From assembly GCA_016794145.1 (NCBI GenBank), contig JAEUKP010000011.1, forward strand, positions 62,001-126,000: a stretch of DNA of 64,000 nt, read 5' to 3'. The position numbers and the translations under genes are program-made. A model generated the notes under the pieces. It did not search any database. It was not told where the DNA came from and worked only from the letters and a program-made list of their open reading frames with translations. Origin of the DNA: Alphaproteobacteria bacterium (lineage in GTDB: Bacteria > Pseudomonadota > Alphaproteobacteria > Micavibrionales > Micavibrionaceae). Positions 45,579-53,694 of the stretch are shown here, one piece after another (position 1 is the stretch's first letter; each line of letters begins with the position of its first letter).

Positions 45579-48566
45579 ATGAATATTCTTCAAAAAATTC
45601 TTTACCCGTTTCAAAGTGCTTTACGCCAATCTATCAGTAGTTTCATTCGGTTGGAAACGATGGACAGTGAGTTTACGCTGGCTGCAAGCGATGGGTCTCT
45701 TGTCACCTATTTGAAAGTTGATGGCAGCCGACAGATCATAGGTGAGGAAGAGTATAATTTTCTGGTTGAGGCTGCAACAATCAAGCTGGGCGCAAAGTTT
45801 GACCGACCAGGGCATGCGATGCAAATTTATTTTTCAAGGGATCCGGCCCGGATTCGGTCGTATCTTGATGTTTTGAACAGGCCCGTTTTTGCGACTGCAC
45901 AGAATACGGGACTTGAGATCTCTGATTTGATTGAAGAAAAGGTCAAGAATCTCTCAACGATTCTCAGTTATGAAGAGTGCTATTTTGTGCTCTGGACACG
46001 TCCCTCGTCCATGACCAAAAGTGAAATCGAGCGTGTTCGTGAAGAAAAACAGGTCCAGAATAAGAAATGGGTTAACGCCCCTTATGGTCAAAATCCTTTG
46101 GCGGGGATTGAGTCTCTTCGTACAAGACATAAAAGCTATACAACAGCTATTCAACAGGCATTGGATGAGATGGGCATTCGGGCTCAATTTCTTGAAGTTC
46201 ATGATGCTTTGCGGGCTGTACGTAATAATATGTTCCCCTCCCGGGCAAATGAGGATTGGCGGGCCTGTTTGCCCGGTGACCCGATTTCCCCCCGTTCCCC
46301 GCTTAATCAGTTTGATTTGTCTGATATTATCTGGCCATCGATTCCCGACCAGATTTCGGTTGGTGACGCGCGGTTGACCGGTGGGTCTGTTGTCCAGATT
46401 GATGATATGAATTGGGCTGGTGCCGATATGACATTGGGGCCGATGGAAGTTGCGCCTTTTCCGATGCTTTTAAACAGGCTTTACGATTCAAAAGTGCCCT
46501 TCAGGATTTCATTGTTGATTGAGGGCGGGGGGGTTGAGGCAACGGCCTTCAAAACATTGGTTGCAACGTTGATGAGCGTAACCAATGCGATGAATAAGCA
46601 AATCAAATATTCTTTGGAAGGATTACAAGCCCTTGCCCGCAGCGAGCCTGTTGTGAAACTGCGGGTTTCTTTTGCAACATGGGCTCCTAAATCTGATCCA
46701 AATTTAATTCAAGACAGGTTATCTGTTTTGATGCAGTCTGTTGAAAGTTGGGGATATGCTCAAGTCAGTGCAGCATCTGGTGACCCCCTCGATTGTGTTA
46801 TGTCATCCGCGATGGGCATTCACTGTGCAGGCACTGCTCCGCTTGCGATTGCGCCAATGCGTGAGGTTATGAAACTGGTCCCATGGCAACGGCCATCAAG
46901 TCCGTTTTCTCAAGGCGCTATTATGTTACGAACGCCTGATGGGAAAGTTTGGCCTTACCAGACAGGTACAAATTTAACAACCACATGGTTTGATCTTATT
47001 TTTGCGCAACCAGGGGCTGGTAAATCTGTTTTGATGAATACGTTGAATCTTGGTACAATTCTAACGCCGGGTTTAAATAAACTTCCCTTTATTGCAATTA
47101 TTGATATTGGTCCCTCTTCCTCTGGGTTGGTCTCGCTGATTAAAGAGGCCCTGCCAGTTGAGCGACAATACGAATCAAATTATTACCGTCTGCAAATGTC
47201 CAGGAATTATGCGATCAACCCTTTTGACACGCAATTGGGCTGTCGTTATCCGCTGATTGATGAACGAAGCTATCTTACTGAATTAATGACGTTGCTTTGT
47301 ACCCCTCCGGGCAATGAAAAGCCATATGATGGTATTCCCCAATTGGCGAGTTTGGTTGTCGACGAAATGTATCGTTGGCGCGACGACAACATGGCGAATG
47401 CAGAACCGCGCCCATATCTCCCACGTCTTGATTCAGATATCGATGATGCTATCCAGAAACATGGTATTCATCTTCCGACAGATCCTTATTGGTGGGATGT
47501 TGTTGAAAGTTTATTCGAACGTGGATTGTATATAGATGCGATTCGGGCGCAGCGGCACGCAATGCCAACCTTGAATGATGCTATTACAGCTGCACGGCGA
47601 CCACAAATTCGCTCTTTGCTTGAGGAAACAGCGATCGGAGGCAGTACAGAATCAGTTATCTCTGCTTTTGAACGGATGATTACATCTGCTGTTCGTGACT
47701 TTCCGATTTTATCATCTGTCACACAATTTGATATTGCAGGGGCACGTATTTGCTCTTTGGATTTGATGGACATTTCTCCTCAAGGGGATGATACGGCAGA
47801 TCGTCAAACTGCTGTCATGTATATGCTGGCACGGCAGGCGTTGGTAAGGGCATGGTGGGTTGGTAAAGAGTCATTACCATTTATTCCCGAAAAATTCCGG
47901 GGTTATCATGAATTGAACCTTCAGGATATTGCAGAGTCACCCAAAAGACTTTGTTACGATGAATTTCATAGGACAAGCTCTTCATCTTCTGTACGTGCGC
48001 AAGTTGTACGTGACGTTCGGGAGGGGCGGAAACGTGGTGTTCAGATTGTTCTTGCATCTCAGCTCTTGGGTGATTTTGATGATGATATGGTTGATTTGGC
48101 CACGGGGGTTTGGGTTTTGGGGACGGCGGTTTCTGATAAGGCTGTTGATGATATCCGCGATAGGTTTGGCCTCTCTCCAACCGCAAGAAATATTATCAGG
48201 TATCGTTTAACAGGTCCCCGTGCAGGAGGCGCGCCTGCTTTGTTGATTTTAGGAACAAATGAAGGTCGTTACGAGCAGCATTTGATCAATACACTAGGTC
48301 CGATTGAACTTTGGGCTTTTGCAACCTCTGTTGAGGATGTGATTATCCGCAATAGACTGTATACGAAGTTTGGTGCCGGCCGTGCACGACAAATTTTAGC
48401 CACGTCTTTCCCCGGAGGAAGCGCGCGAAATGAATTGAAAAGACGTATTCTTGCAAAATCAGACTCAGGAGATACAAAAGCCGCAGCGCAGAGTGCCATT
48501 ATTGATGAATTGATTGAAGAATTAAGTGAAACATACCGTAAACAAGCTTTAGCAGGAAACGTTTAG
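45579..48566 (+). CDS. dotO: Type IVB secretion ATPase DotO/IcmB
   Basis: VirB4/TraU-like ATPase that powers the Dot/Icm channel at the inner membrane. About 995 aa, near Legionella IcmB (1009 aa). Walker A QPGAGKSVLM near residue 480, Walker B in LCYDEFHRT near 792, and IVLASQLLGDF (sensor-like) near 830. An ATG at 45579 is preferred; an in-frame TTG at 45570 is possible. No clear ribosome site in front. Last recognised gene of the icmL-to-icmB run. Confidence 0.93.
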   Translation: MNILQKILYPFQSALRQSISSFIRLETMDSEFTLAASDGSLVTYLKVDGSRQIIGEEEYNFLVEAATIKLGAKFDRPGHAMQIYFSRDPARIRSYLDVLNRPVFATAQNTGLEISDLIEEKVKNLSTILSYEECYFVLWTRPSSMTKSEIERVREEKQVQNKKWVNAPYGQNPLAGIESLRTRHKSYTTAIQQALDEMGIRAQFLEVHDALRAVRNNMFPSRANEDWRACLPGDPISPRSPLNQFDLSDIIWPSIPDQISVGDARLTGGSVVQIDDMNWAGADMTLGPMEVAPFPMLLNRLYDSKVPFRISLLIEGGGVEATAFKTLVATLMSVTNAMNKQIKYSLEGLQALARSEPVVKLRVSFATWAPKSDPNLIQDRLSVLMQSVESWGYAQVSAASGDPLDCVMSSAMGIHCAGTAPLAIAPMREVMKLVPWQRPSSPFSQGAIMLRTPDGKVWPYQTGTNLTTTWFDLIFAQPGAGKSVLMNTLNLGTILTPGLNKLPFIAIIDIGPSSSGLVSLIKEALPVERQYESNYYRLQMSRNYAINPFDTQLGCRYPLIDERSYLTELMTLLCTPPGNEKPYDGIPQLASLVVDEMYRWRDDNMANAEPRPYLPRLDSDIDDAIQKHGIHLPTDPYWWDVVESLFERGLYIDAIRAQRHAMPTLNDAITAARRPQIRSLLEETAIGGSTESVISAFERMITSAVRDFPILSSVTQFDIAGARICSLDLMDISPQGDDTADRQTAVMYMLARQALVRAWWVGKESLPFIPEKFRGYHELNLQDIAESPKRLCYDEFHRTSSSSSVRAQVVRDVREGRKRGVQIVLASQLLGDFDDDMVDLATGVWVLGTAVSDKAVDDIRDRFGLSPTARNIIRYRLTGPRAGGAPALLILGTNEGRYEQHLINTLGPIELWAFATSVEDVIIRNRLYTKFGAGRARQILATSFPGGSARNELKRRILAKSDSGDTKAAAQSAIIDELIEELSETYRKQALAGNV

Positions 48567-48572
48567 GAACTC

Positions 48573-49076
48573 ATGGCGAAGCCAAAAGACCCAGAACAGC
48601 AGACAGAAGAGAAATCGGGAATATCAGCCAGTAGAACAAAAAAAATATATTGGGTGGGGGGCGGTCTTTTCTGTTTTCTTATCATGATAATGATTATGGT
48701 ATCTGGTCAGGGAAGCATGCAGTATGGAATCTGTCGGGTCTATGTTGAGTTGCACGAGCTTTATCCTAGGGAAATTACATATTTGAGCGTTGATGATGGA
48801 AATCCCGTCAAAATTTTTTACAAAAAAATTGATCCCTTCGGCGTTGACTCTGTGAATTCGATTGAATGCCAATTCAAGAAGGATAGTAACGGCCAGTTGT
48901 TATACGAGTTGTCGAAGGTTGATATTAACGAGAGATTCAGGACATATGAGGCCGAGAAACCTGAGAATATCAAACGATTTAACGTCGGGATTCCCGCTAT
49001 TCTTGATAATCCTCCGAATCTTGATTTGCCAAATTTTTCACAAGACAATATTCTTGAATATAAAGATTCCGACTAG
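48573..49076 (+). CDS. Small single-pass membrane protein after icmB
   Basis: A 167-aa protein with a Lys/Glu-rich cytoplasmic N-terminus, one helix near residues 27-46 (WVGGGLFCFLIMIMIMVSG), and a polar, probably periplasmic domain with two Cys (YGICRVY, IECQFK) that may bond. It begins 6 bases after icmB, so it belongs to the operon. The Legionella icmB neighbour is icmF, a much larger protein, and this is not it. Unrecognised; a secretion-accessory role is inferred from position. Confidence 0.65.
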   Translation: MAKPKDPEQQTEEKSGISASRTKKIYWVGGGLFCFLIMIMIMVSGQGSMQYGICRVYVELHELYPREITYLSVDDGNPVKIFYKKIDPFGVDSVNSIECQFKKDSNGQLLYELSKVDINERFRTYEAEKPENIKRFNVGIPAILDNPPNLDLPNFSQDNILEYKDSD

Positions 49077-49086
49077 TTGTGGTTGC

Positions 49087-49108
49087 CACGCCCTTGTTGT
49101 AGGGCGTG
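49087..49108 (+). terminator. Hairpin at the end of the Dot/Icm operon
   Basis: CACGCCCT (49087-49094) pairs perfectly with AGGGCGTG (49101-49108) around a six-base loop, 10 bases after the stop. No T run follows, so it could stabilise the mRNA 3' end or be a weak terminator. Confidence 0.4.
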
Positions 49109-49160
49109 TGATCAATGAAACCAAACTGGACTCTGTGCCGTCTATGGTTTCTAAAATTTC

Positions 49161-49195
49161 TTAACAACAGAAACCGCAGAAGAAAACGGAGAGAG
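49161..49195. repeat. Solitary end of a GxxExxY-type element
   Basis: TTAACAACAGAAACCGCAGA and the bases after it align with the left inverted repeat of the 11374-12122 element (TTAACTACAGAGACCGCAGA) with few changes. No partner repeat or GxxExxY frame is visible nearby, so this seems to be a relic or a solo terminus. Confidence 0.5.
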
Positions 49196-49253
49196 TTTCC
49201 CTCCCTCCACCCGTCTCCGTGCGAAAGCAGGGAATCTTTTTTAACCTAAGTGA

Positions 49254-49281
49254 GATTGGGGCTTTCGCTGCAATGACGGCG
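49254..49281. repeat. CGTCATTGC-type intergenic repeat (degenerate)
   Basis: On the minus strand the segment reads as a CGTCATTGC...GCAATC-like unit (plus strand GATTGGGG, CGCTGCAATGACGG). Dispersed repeats containing GTCATTGCGA and GAAGCAATC are common in alphaproteobacterial and other intergenic DNA. It lies inside an 8-base inverted repeat, ACCTAAGT at 49244-49251 with ACTTAGGT at 49309-49316. Confidence 0.4.
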
Positions 49282-49351
49282 TATTAAAATTGTGCGATTC
49301 TTATATTGACTTAGGTGGTTGTCAGGGCGCCATGGCATATTTCTGGCTTGA

Positions 49352-50095
49352 TTATTTAGAATCGGGAATGGGGTTTTGTAATTCTTCAGCCACATCGTCC
49401 GATGTTTCATAAAGATACCAGGTCGGATCTTTCGAGCGGACATCACGCCCAAAGGTCCAAACATCATTCATTGTAACCAATTTATCAGGGTTGCCATGGA
49501 TAATTTGACCCTCACGATTCCGAATCACAATCGTCTCTTCTGCAATAAACCTCAATTTGATATAAATCATCCGATCAATTCTTTTGATCCCCATAATTTT
49601 ACAGTCTTTAATAATATGGACATCCGTTGCAAGGGTTTCACCTGCGGCTTTTCGATCATCGATTGCTTGTTCAAAGCTTGCGTAAACACCCTCTGATAGA
49701 AGCATTTTAAGGGTCCTTAAATCTTCTCTTGCGAAAGCCTCAACAATCATCGGGAAGGCTTCTTTTGCACCATTTATGAAGGTTTGAGGGTCGAAACCAG
49801 AATCTGATTTAATATAATCTGAAATTTCTTTCATTGTGTCTTCCCCGCCTTCGATAGGCAGGGTTTCTATTTGTGTTCTCGATTCCGTTTGATCCAAAGA
49901 TGAGGGTTTTAGAAGAGTCAGATCTACGGTACGACCACGTTCTTTTAATTCGTCGGCTTGCCGTTGACGCTCTTTAATTTGTTCGAGGATATCAGAACGA
50001 TCTGTTTCCGATCCATGTTTCGAGCCAATTGTATTTCTAAGCCAAATCACAAGAACAACGGCAATGACGATATAGATAAAAAGATCAATTGGCAC
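49352..50095 (-). CDS. Tim44-like domain protein
   Basis: A 247-aa protein with one N-terminal helix (residues about 5-20) and the Tim44/TimA-like domain, the FINGAKEAFPMIVEAFAREDLRTLKMLL block near residues 107-134 being typical. Alphaproteobacterial Tim44-like proteins are inner-membrane proteins related to the mitochondrial import factor. The divergent gene is secB, a common alphaproteobacterial arrangement, so a role at the export/insertion pathway is inferred. Confidence 0.88.
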   Translation of the reverse strand: MPIDLFIYIVIAVVLVIWLRNTIGSKHGSETDRSDILEQIKERQRQADELKERGRTVDLTLLKPSSLDQTESRTQIETLPIEGGEDTMKEISDYIKSDSGFDPQTFINGAKEAFPMIVEAFAREDLRTLKMLLSEGVYASFEQAIDDRKAAGETLATDVHIIKDCKIMGIKRIDRMIYIKLRFIAEETIVIRNREGQIIHGNPDKLVTMNDVWTFGRDVRSKDPTWYLYETSDDVAEELQNPIPDSK

Positions 50096-50268
50096 GAGCT
50101 TACCCTTTCGAAAGTCAGAGCATTATAATAAGGTTTTTCTTGTCTGAAACAAGTCAGATATGATCGATTATAGGCCCAAATTTGTCCCTACTTGTAGATT
50201 TTATTGAATTCTGCTAACTCAAATCAATCAAGAATCCCTTAAACGCACTAGAAATGAAGGCACAAACA

Positions 50269-50781
50269 ATGGCTGAAACAGATAATCAACCCCCAACGGC
50301 TTCTAACCTTCCGGTGATGGTTCATGCGCAGTATGTGAAAGACGTATCTTTTGAAAATCCATCTGCTCCTTTTTCATTAAGGGCAGGGCTTGAAAATCCG
50401 AAATTGGATGTGAATATCAATCTTGATGTCCGTCATCTGGAAGATCCCGCGATCAAGTCATTATATGAAGTTGCTTTAAGGATATCCGTCCGTGCAACCC
50501 GCGCGGAGCAAACAATTTATATCGCGGAAGTTTTATATGGTGTCGCAGCATCAATGCCAAATGTTGCCGAAGAGCATCATCATCCTTTGCTTCTGGTTGA
50601 GATTCCTAAATTAGCATTTCCATTTGCACGCAAAGTATTGGCTGATTTGATTCAAGATGGGGGCTATCCACCTTTATTGTTAGGGCCTGTTGATTTTGCG
50701 TCAATGTATTTGTCACGTTTCGGACAAAAAAGCGAGGAAGGTTCTTTGACCGATTTAGCTGTCCGCACGGCTGTTAATTAA
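50269..50781 (+). CDS. secB: Protein-export chaperone SecB
   Basis: Holds precursor proteins unfolded for SecA. The ATG at 50269, with GAAGG upstream, gives 170 aa; an upstream ATG at 50254 adds five residues. Typical segments: YVKDVSFENPSAPFSL near 21-36, FMVE-type core LYEVALRISVRATR, and the C-terminal PLLLGPVDFASMYLSR. Its last 27 bases overlap the convergent rsmA. Confidence 0.95.
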   Translation: MAETDNQPPTASNLPVMVHAQYVKDVSFENPSAPFSLRAGLENPKLDVNINLDVRHLEDPAIKSLYEVALRISVRATRAEQTIYIAEVLYGVAASMPNVAEEHHHPLLLVEIPKLAFPFARKVLADLIQDGGYPPLLLGPVDFASMYLSRFGQKSEEGSLTDLAVRTAVN

Positions 50782-51666
50782 AACAACAGATTGAGCAATC
50801 TTTACAAAATCTGAGACTGTTAGGTCTTCGGCACGCTTTTTTTGATCTGTTCCGGCATGTTCCATTGCGGACGCAAATTCGGAGAGGCTCGAACGGATCA
50901 TTTTTCTGCGTTGCTGGAAGGCGGCGGCAAGTATTTTTTCCATGATGTGAAATGGCGGGGCCTCTTGATCCATCTTACGAGGAATGAATTGAACCACACT
51001 TGATTTTATTTTGGGCGGAGGGGTGAATGCGGATGGGGGAAGGTCAAATAACCGTTTTGTTGTACACAGCCATTGTGCCATAACGGAAATTCGTCCATAT
51101 GTTTTGCTTCCTTCAGCGGCAAGAATTCGGTCTGCAACCTCTTTCTGGAACATCAGGGCCATAAAGGTAATGGCGTTTTTGTCTTTACGTATAAGTTCTA
51201 GCCATTTGGCAAGAAGGATAACGCTGATATTATAGGGCAGGTTTGCAATGATGGCTCTGGGCGCTGGGGCAATTGTTGATATATCAATGTGCAGGGCGTC
51301 CCCATGGATAATCTCCAATCGGTCACCGTAGTTTTTTTGGAGGTCTGTAATAGCCGTAACAGCACGCGCATCAAATTCAATCGCGATGACTTTGGTTGCA
51401 GATGATCCAAGTAAACTCCGTGTTAGCCCACCAGGTCCAGGCCCGATTTCAATTGCTGTTATGCCTGAAAGATTCGCAAAAGACACAGTTGATAAGCGCA
51501 CAATTTTATCTGTGATATTTTGGTCAAGTAAAAAATTTTGTCCAAGCGATTTCTCAGCACGCAAATCATGCGTCCTGATCACATCGCGCAGAGGTGGTAA
51601 TATTGGGGTCAAGGTGGATGGTGAATGAGGAGGTAAAGACAAAGAGGAATTACCCGCGTTTTTCAA
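50755..51666 (-). CDS. rsmA: 16S rRNA dimethyladenosine transferase
   Basis: Dimethylates two adenines in the 3' hairpin of 16S rRNA (KsgA). The 303-aa protein has KSLGQNFLLDQNITDKI near residue 40, the SAM motif EIGPGPGGLTRSLL near 71-84, and ANLPYNIS near 140 (NLPY catalytic motif). Follows surA on the same strand with a 17-base overlap, a classic surA-rsmA pairing. Confidence 0.96.
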   Translation of the reverse strand: MKNAGNSSLSLPPHSPSTLTPILPPLRDVIRTHDLRAEKSLGQNFLLDQNITDKIVRLSTVSFANLSGITAIEIGPGPGGLTRSLLGSSATKVIAIEFDARAVTAITDLQKNYGDRLEIIHGDALHIDISTIAPAPRAIIANLPYNISVILLAKWLELIRKDKNAITFMALMFQKEVADRILAAEGSKTYGRISVMAQWLCTTKRLFDLPPSAFTPPPKIKSSVVQFIPRKMDQEAPPFHIMEKILAAAFQQRRKMIRSSLSEFASAMEHAGTDQKKRAEDLTVSDFVKIAQSVVLINSRADS

Positions 51667-52639
51667 TAAAGGCTTGTGATCTTAGATCAAGATAGTAGCG
51701 GCGTTGGGCTCTATCCATCCGTTCAAGGCCTAGTTTTTCAGTGATATCATCCCGGCTCGGTAATTGATCTGTGGTCAATTGGCGTTTATCTTGTAATTTG
51801 ATAATATAAAGACCTGTTGATGTTTCAATGGGGGCCGAAATTTCCCCTTTTTTAAGGGATAGAAGACTCTCGTCAATTTCTTTTGCTAGAACACCTTGCA
51901 TCACCCATCCGATGCTTTTGCCTTGTGCAGCGCCAGGGGATTGCGAGAATTGCCGTGCAGCTTTTGGAAAGGCTTCAGGCTCTAATTTCAGTTGTTCGGT
52001 TAGTTTCTTTGCAAATGTTTTTGCTTCTTCAAGTTTTGTAGGGTTTGTAACTGGCAAATAAATTTCTGCAATATAATATTGGTCTTTTCCTATATTTTCT
52101 TTGAGTCGATCAAGTTCAGAATCAATATCGGCATCTGTGACTTCAATTTTCGGACGAATCCGTTTCTGGATGACTTTCGTCCACGCGATCTGGGCCTTGA
52201 TCTGGTCTCGCATGGTATTGATTTTAATTCCACGCTGCTCAAGAGCTTTCTTAAACACATCTGCAGGAATATTGTTTTGTTTTGCGATTTGTTCAAAACC
52301 ACTATCGATTTCTTTTGTATCAACTGTCAGTCCCAATCGACTGGCTTCTTGAGATCTGATTTGTTCATCAACCAGCATATCAATAATTTGGGGGCGTAAC
52401 TTTTCATCCAGCTCTTTCGATGGTTTCAGGCCGCTTGATATTGCAATAAGTTCCATACGTGCTTTTACATCTGACGCGGTAATAACATCTTTATTGACAA
52501 TCGCCACAATTGATTCTTGGGACCCTTTCGCTGATATTTTTGAAGGGTTTGTGCCTGATGGCTGTGGGGGGGCAGCAACAGCAGACAGCGACGCCGTGGA
52601 CATCAGAATGGTTATTGTCATGATCAGGAAATATTTCAT
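51650..52639 (-). CDS. surA: Periplasmic peptidyl-prolyl isomerase SurA
   Basis: Outer-membrane protein chaperone. The 329-aa product has a signal peptide (cleavage near AVA), a SurA N-domain (IVAIVNKDVITASDVKARM), a conserved LVDEQIRSQEASRLG helix, and one parvulin domain (YYIAEIYLPV, AAQGKSIGWVMQG, ISAPIETSTGLYIIKL). E. coli SurA has two parvulin domains; the single-domain form is common in alphaproteobacteria. Confidence 0.92.
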   Translation of the reverse strand: MKYFLIMTITILMSTASLSAVAAPPQPSGTNPSKISAKGSQESIVAIVNKDVITASDVKARMELIAISSGLKPSKELDEKLRPQIIDMLVDEQIRSQEASRLGLTVDTKEIDSGFEQIAKQNNIPADVFKKALEQRGIKINTMRDQIKAQIAWTKVIQKRIRPKIEVTDADIDSELDRLKENIGKDQYYIAEIYLPVTNPTKLEEAKTFAKKLTEQLKLEPEAFPKAARQFSQSPGAAQGKSIGWVMQGVLAKEIDESLLSLKKGEISAPIETSTGLYIIKLQDKRQLTTDQLPSRDDITEKLGLERMDRAQRRYYLDLRSQAFIEKRG

Positions 52640-52643
52640 CGGT

Positions 52644-53585
52644 TTAGTCCTTTTTCGAGGTCAGGTTATTCACATAGGTCGGGACAATACTGTCCATCGG
52701 GGTTGGCGAAATACCTAATTCCCGCAAGCCATATGCATCTTGTGCCACGATATTATCGCTTTGCAAAGACGTAATCTGGTCATTTGTTAATGGAGGCTTT
52801 GGTAAAAAAGCCATACAAAAGGCCTGAATTCTTGCAATCCACCATGGAATTGTTATCAAAGCGCGTGTTTGACCAGTATAGCGGAAGAGACGGTTGTAAA
52901 TCTCTTTGAAAGTTAAGATTTCTGGCCCTCCTAACTCATAAACACGGTGACAGGTTTGGATGTCACGAAGGACATGGACGACTGACTTCGCAACATCCAG
53001 AACATAAACGGGTTGGAATCGTGTTTTCCCCCCGCCAATGAGTGGAAGAAGCGGAAGTCTTCTTGAAAGCCCTGCGAATAGGTTAAAAAAATGATCTTCT
53101 GGTCCGAAAATCACACTTGGACGTAGGATTGTTGCTGATGGAAAATTCTTTTCTATGGCTTGTTCTCCCAACAGTTTTGTGATCGCATACGCCGATTTGG
53201 AGTGGTTAACACCTAAGGCCGATATATGCACAAGCCGTTGGATATTATTCATGCGGCATGCATTTGCAATCCATTCGGGGAGTTCAGTGTGTAGATGATG
53301 AAAATTTGCACGCTTTCCATGTTCTGTCAAAATTCCAAGGCAATTAATAACAGCAAAGGACCCTTTGATCATTTTTTCAATTTCGGCTGCTGAAGTGTAA
53401 CTTGCATAAACTGGTACAATTTGACCAGGAAGACCGTAAGATCTCAGAAAATAAGCAGAGGCAGGGCGACGTGTTACAACTTTTACAATGGCACCGCAAG
53501 ATACAAGCTCTGCAACAATATAGCGGCCCAGAAAACCCGTCCCACCGAAAACGGTGATAACTTTTTCTTTGAAATCTGTATTCAT
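52644..53585 (-). CDS. NAD-dependent epimerase/NDUFA9-like protein
   Basis: A 313-aa extended SDR with the Rossmann motif VFGGTGFLGRYIVAEL near residues 13-28 and a degenerate active centre (SALGVNHSKSAYAITKLLGE with Tyr-x3-Lys). Such proteins are the bacterial relatives of complex I subunit NDUFA9. Not an obvious sugar epimerase. It lies 4 bases upstream of surA on the same strand. Confidence 0.85.
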   Translation of the reverse strand: MNTDFKEKVITVFGGTGFLGRYIVAELVSCGAIVKVVTRRPASAYFLRSYGLPGQIVPVYASYTSAAEIEKMIKGSFAVINCLGILTEHGKRANFHHLHTELPEWIANACRMNNIQRLVHISALGVNHSKSAYAITKLLGEQAIEKNFPSATILRPSVIFGPEDHFFNLFAGLSRRLPLLPLIGGGKTRFQPVYVLDVAKSVVHVLRDIQTCHRVYELGGPEILTFKEIYNRLFRYTGQTRALITIPWWIARIQAFCMAFLPKPPLTNDQITSLQSDNIVAQDAYGLRELGISPTPMDSIVPTYVNNLTSKKD

Positions 53586-53694
53586 TATCTGATACCCCGC
53601 GATTCTGACTTGATTTTTCTTAGGTTCACTATAATCATCTAAGCATGTTTTTCAAAAGGCTTTTATAACGCTCTCAACAGGAAGGCAAGAAACT

